From: Clostridia bacterium
GTDB taxonomy: Bacteria; Bacillota; Clostridia; Oscillospirales; CAG-272
Direction: 5' to 3'
DNA: 7,063 bases
Assembly (NCBI GenBank): GCA_900768535.1
Contig: CAAGDE010000034.1
Span: 1-7,063 of the forward strand
Shown one piece after another: positions 6,601-7,063 of this stretch. A program made the position numbers and the translations under genes. The number at the start of each line of letters is the position of its first letter. The stretch's first letter is position 1. Below the pieces are notes generated by a model. It had not been told where the DNA came from, did not search any database, and worked only from the letters and a program-made list of their open reading frames with translations.

Positions 6601-7058
6601 CCGTAACGGCAGAAGATAAAGAAGGCAAAGTATTCAAAGGCTGGAAGGACGAAAGCGGAAATACCGTCAGCACCGAAAAGAGCTATACCTTCACGGTGAC
6701 GGGAGCAACAACGCTCACCGCCGTGTATGAGGATAAGCTCCCGTCGGGCAGCGACACAGATGACCTCTCCGGCAGCGACACAGACGACGTCCCCGGCGGC
6801 AGCACGGGAGACAAAGACGAAGGCAAGCTCCCCCCGAAACCCGCCGAGAAGGGCATTTCCGGCGGAGCGGTTGCGGGAATCGTCATCGGCTCGGTGCTTG
6901 TCGCAGGAGCCGGCGGCTTCTCGATTTTCTGGTTCGCGGTTCAGAAAAAGACCATCGCGGAATTGAGAATCGCCCTGAAAAAGAGCACCGGAACCACAGG
7001 ATCCTTCTTCCGCTCGCTCGGCTCCAAAATCAAACGCCTGTTCTCCAAAAAGAAATAA
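3609..7058 (+). CDS. Large exported Cys/His-rich surface protein with InlB-like repeat and C-terminal membrane anchor
   Basis: A 1149-residue protein, complete with a TAA stop; I do not recognise a named family or specific function. Residues 1-38 form a signal peptide: basic N-terminus, core LALILGLTMCLALMLGIA, and an Ala-Arg-Ala cleavage site before Asp39. Residues 39-287 are an unrecognised, Tyr-rich domain. Residues 288-495 are Cys/His-rich with many CxxC or CxC pairs (for example KCRCGE, YCVYCGE, KCTECGA). Residues 496-713 are a second unrecognised domain. Residues 715-975 hold about five further modules with a pattern like T-C-x-x-x-G-...-Y-x-C-x-x-C-x-K-x-F, starting near 715, 769, 818, 878 and 929. 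Residues 976-1042 resemble a divergent InlB B-repeat (FKGWKDESG, TLTAVYED). An acidic Ser/Gly/Asp linker (1043-1081) precedes one membrane helix (1082-1111) and a Lys-rich cytoplasmic tail ending KKK. There is no LPXTG. It is probably an adhesin or other surface protein held in the membrane. The N-terminal part is AT-rich relative to its neighbours. Confidence 0.85.
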   Translation: MTHTKANRSKILALILGLTMCLALMLGIAKTNGFVARADEGEKAKIEGVGVSFNKTKIGDKLASMFQFEDETTKTLVVPEGANYTARIDVIFAYGHTRRLWEDAPGYLWSTIENSEITRNKPYVVRVTFYPKTGYVFDASKKAEYLRTMNIPGFEIGKGKDIEVWTTNLGEYYFYVDFVVTKGMNHMFGWSLNVYPKIGVPFNSSLCTPYTDTAFWLVGAPAPYTFEKKIAPVGTIVETQKSEILNTYVCNYQITAVNAMDGGTMYITATAADGQTCDIPIYINSVSGGHEHTWVEEIEPIGNEYHGYTKCTAEDCPGVAYQFDKGSRYSKHDYAYGCNVKCGTCGHVNPEGKHTYIWQFDVEDTEYHISKCRCGEVEKDENGNPVKEKHHGGKSTCYAGAVCEGCEATYQEKIEHAYTLATKHFTDGEGHFFYCVYCGEEDTTHRHMAKGGTATCNRRAVCTHTENGVECGHEYGDYVNHTFANGKCTECGADEFITKLDIEVPYWTVGTPYKALEFPIIKEGRVYCWPTTNYNSYQKSGNGLANVTELTSNIVLVYKFLAQANCKLPADAQDVQVTVKNGELVSQSISGSMLVVCVLLRFDDTVQSIDLDFAQPYIDNPTADLNITEKNGMKITVDWVNVSLQNRFNTNQPNAIVTVTAPQGKRFPEFTYPWSEWLCDINITGGELLQGVSGTLNDDKTEIRFVVIVSTPLPCPHSNVVLTDQGQPETCTVPGLKEQYDCKGCAKKFVDVECTTPWTIENAIIPAGHKCNHIEHTDVAPGKDGNIEYYECQREECGKLFADAACSSEITLAQTVIHDFKTEWSSDKDAHFHECKNCDVTKDKAAHRPDRTEATEDDPVKCLDCAYIITPALSHTTHHTTLVPGEDATCMKEGRKPYYRCSKCEVKFEDESATKPITDESSLVIAKAHKFGAWVAEVPATEEAEGAKGHKDCTFCGKHFDENGAEIADLTIAKLVKAEVTVIGGTGGGRLTVGESVTVTAEDKEGKVFKGWKDESGNTVSTEKSYTFTVTGATTLTAVYEDKLPSGSDTDDLSGSDTDDVPGGSTGDKDEGKLPPKPAEKGISGGAVAGIVIGSVLVAGAGGFSIFWFAVQKKTIAELRIALKKSTGTTGSFFRSLGSKIKRLFSKKK
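6747..6788 (+). repeat. Direct repeat in the surface-protein linker
   Basis: Two 18-base units (6747-6764 and 6771-6788) with one mismatch, 24 bases apart, each encoding GSDTDD. They belong to the acidic, flexible linker before the membrane helix. Such linker repeats often vary in copy number between strains, but with two units this is only suggestive. Confidence 0.6.
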
Positions 7059-7063
7059 AACAA

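Noticed and set aside
7059..7063. Terminator after the surface gene
   Set aside because: Only five bases remain after the stop codon, so nothing can be said.

Overview
The window looks like a piece of a Gram-positive, anaerobe-like chromosome, probably class Clostridia (Bacillota). The reasons are strong AAGGAGG-type ribosome binding sites, a GC-rich backbone with a clostridial-style MreB, an M20C dipeptidase, and a large secreted Cys/His-rich protein with a C-terminal membrane anchor of the kind seen in gut Firmicutes. The taxon is inferred from gene style only.

Layout. 1-66: a two-hairpin repeat just past the 3' end of pepD. 67-1509 (minus): pepD, a complete dizinc dipeptidase. 1510-1891: a 382-base gap with no gene, packed with inverted repeats. 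It holds a second copy of the pepD-end repeat running into the pepD Shine-Dalgarno, three small GC-rich hairpins, a 25-bp inverted repeat around a 58-base centre, and a third related repeat with a 22-bp perfect hairpin just past the mreB stop. 1892-3010 (minus): mreB, with an unusual basic N-terminal extension. 3011-3608: a 598-base divergent control region with a good mreB promoter on the minus strand. On the plus strand it has two candidate promoters, a short leader ORF, an almost perfect AAGC tetranucleotide tract (47 bases), and two hairpins. 3609-7058 (plus): one 1149-residue exported surface protein, complete to its stop codon five bases from the window end.

How the parts relate. pepD (peptide turnover) and mreB (cell shape) are ordinary housekeeping genes; nothing suggests they work with the surface protein. 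The most interesting unit is the leader plus surface gene. An 11.75-unit tetranucleotide tract lies inside a short ORF with its own ribosome binding site, and also at the predicted start point of a TTGACA promoter. Gain or loss of units would switch the leader ORF among three lengths and change the 5' leader of the surface-protein mRNA. This looks like a phase-variation device, but none of the three frames reads into the surface ORF, so any effect would be through leader translation, mRNA structure or transcription initiation. The second theme is a dispersed hairpin repeat, three related copies in under 2 kb, two of which differ by a compensatory base-pair change. The surface gene is much more AT-rich than its neighbours in its N-terminal part and GC-rich near its C-terminal anchor, suggesting a mosaic or acquired gene.
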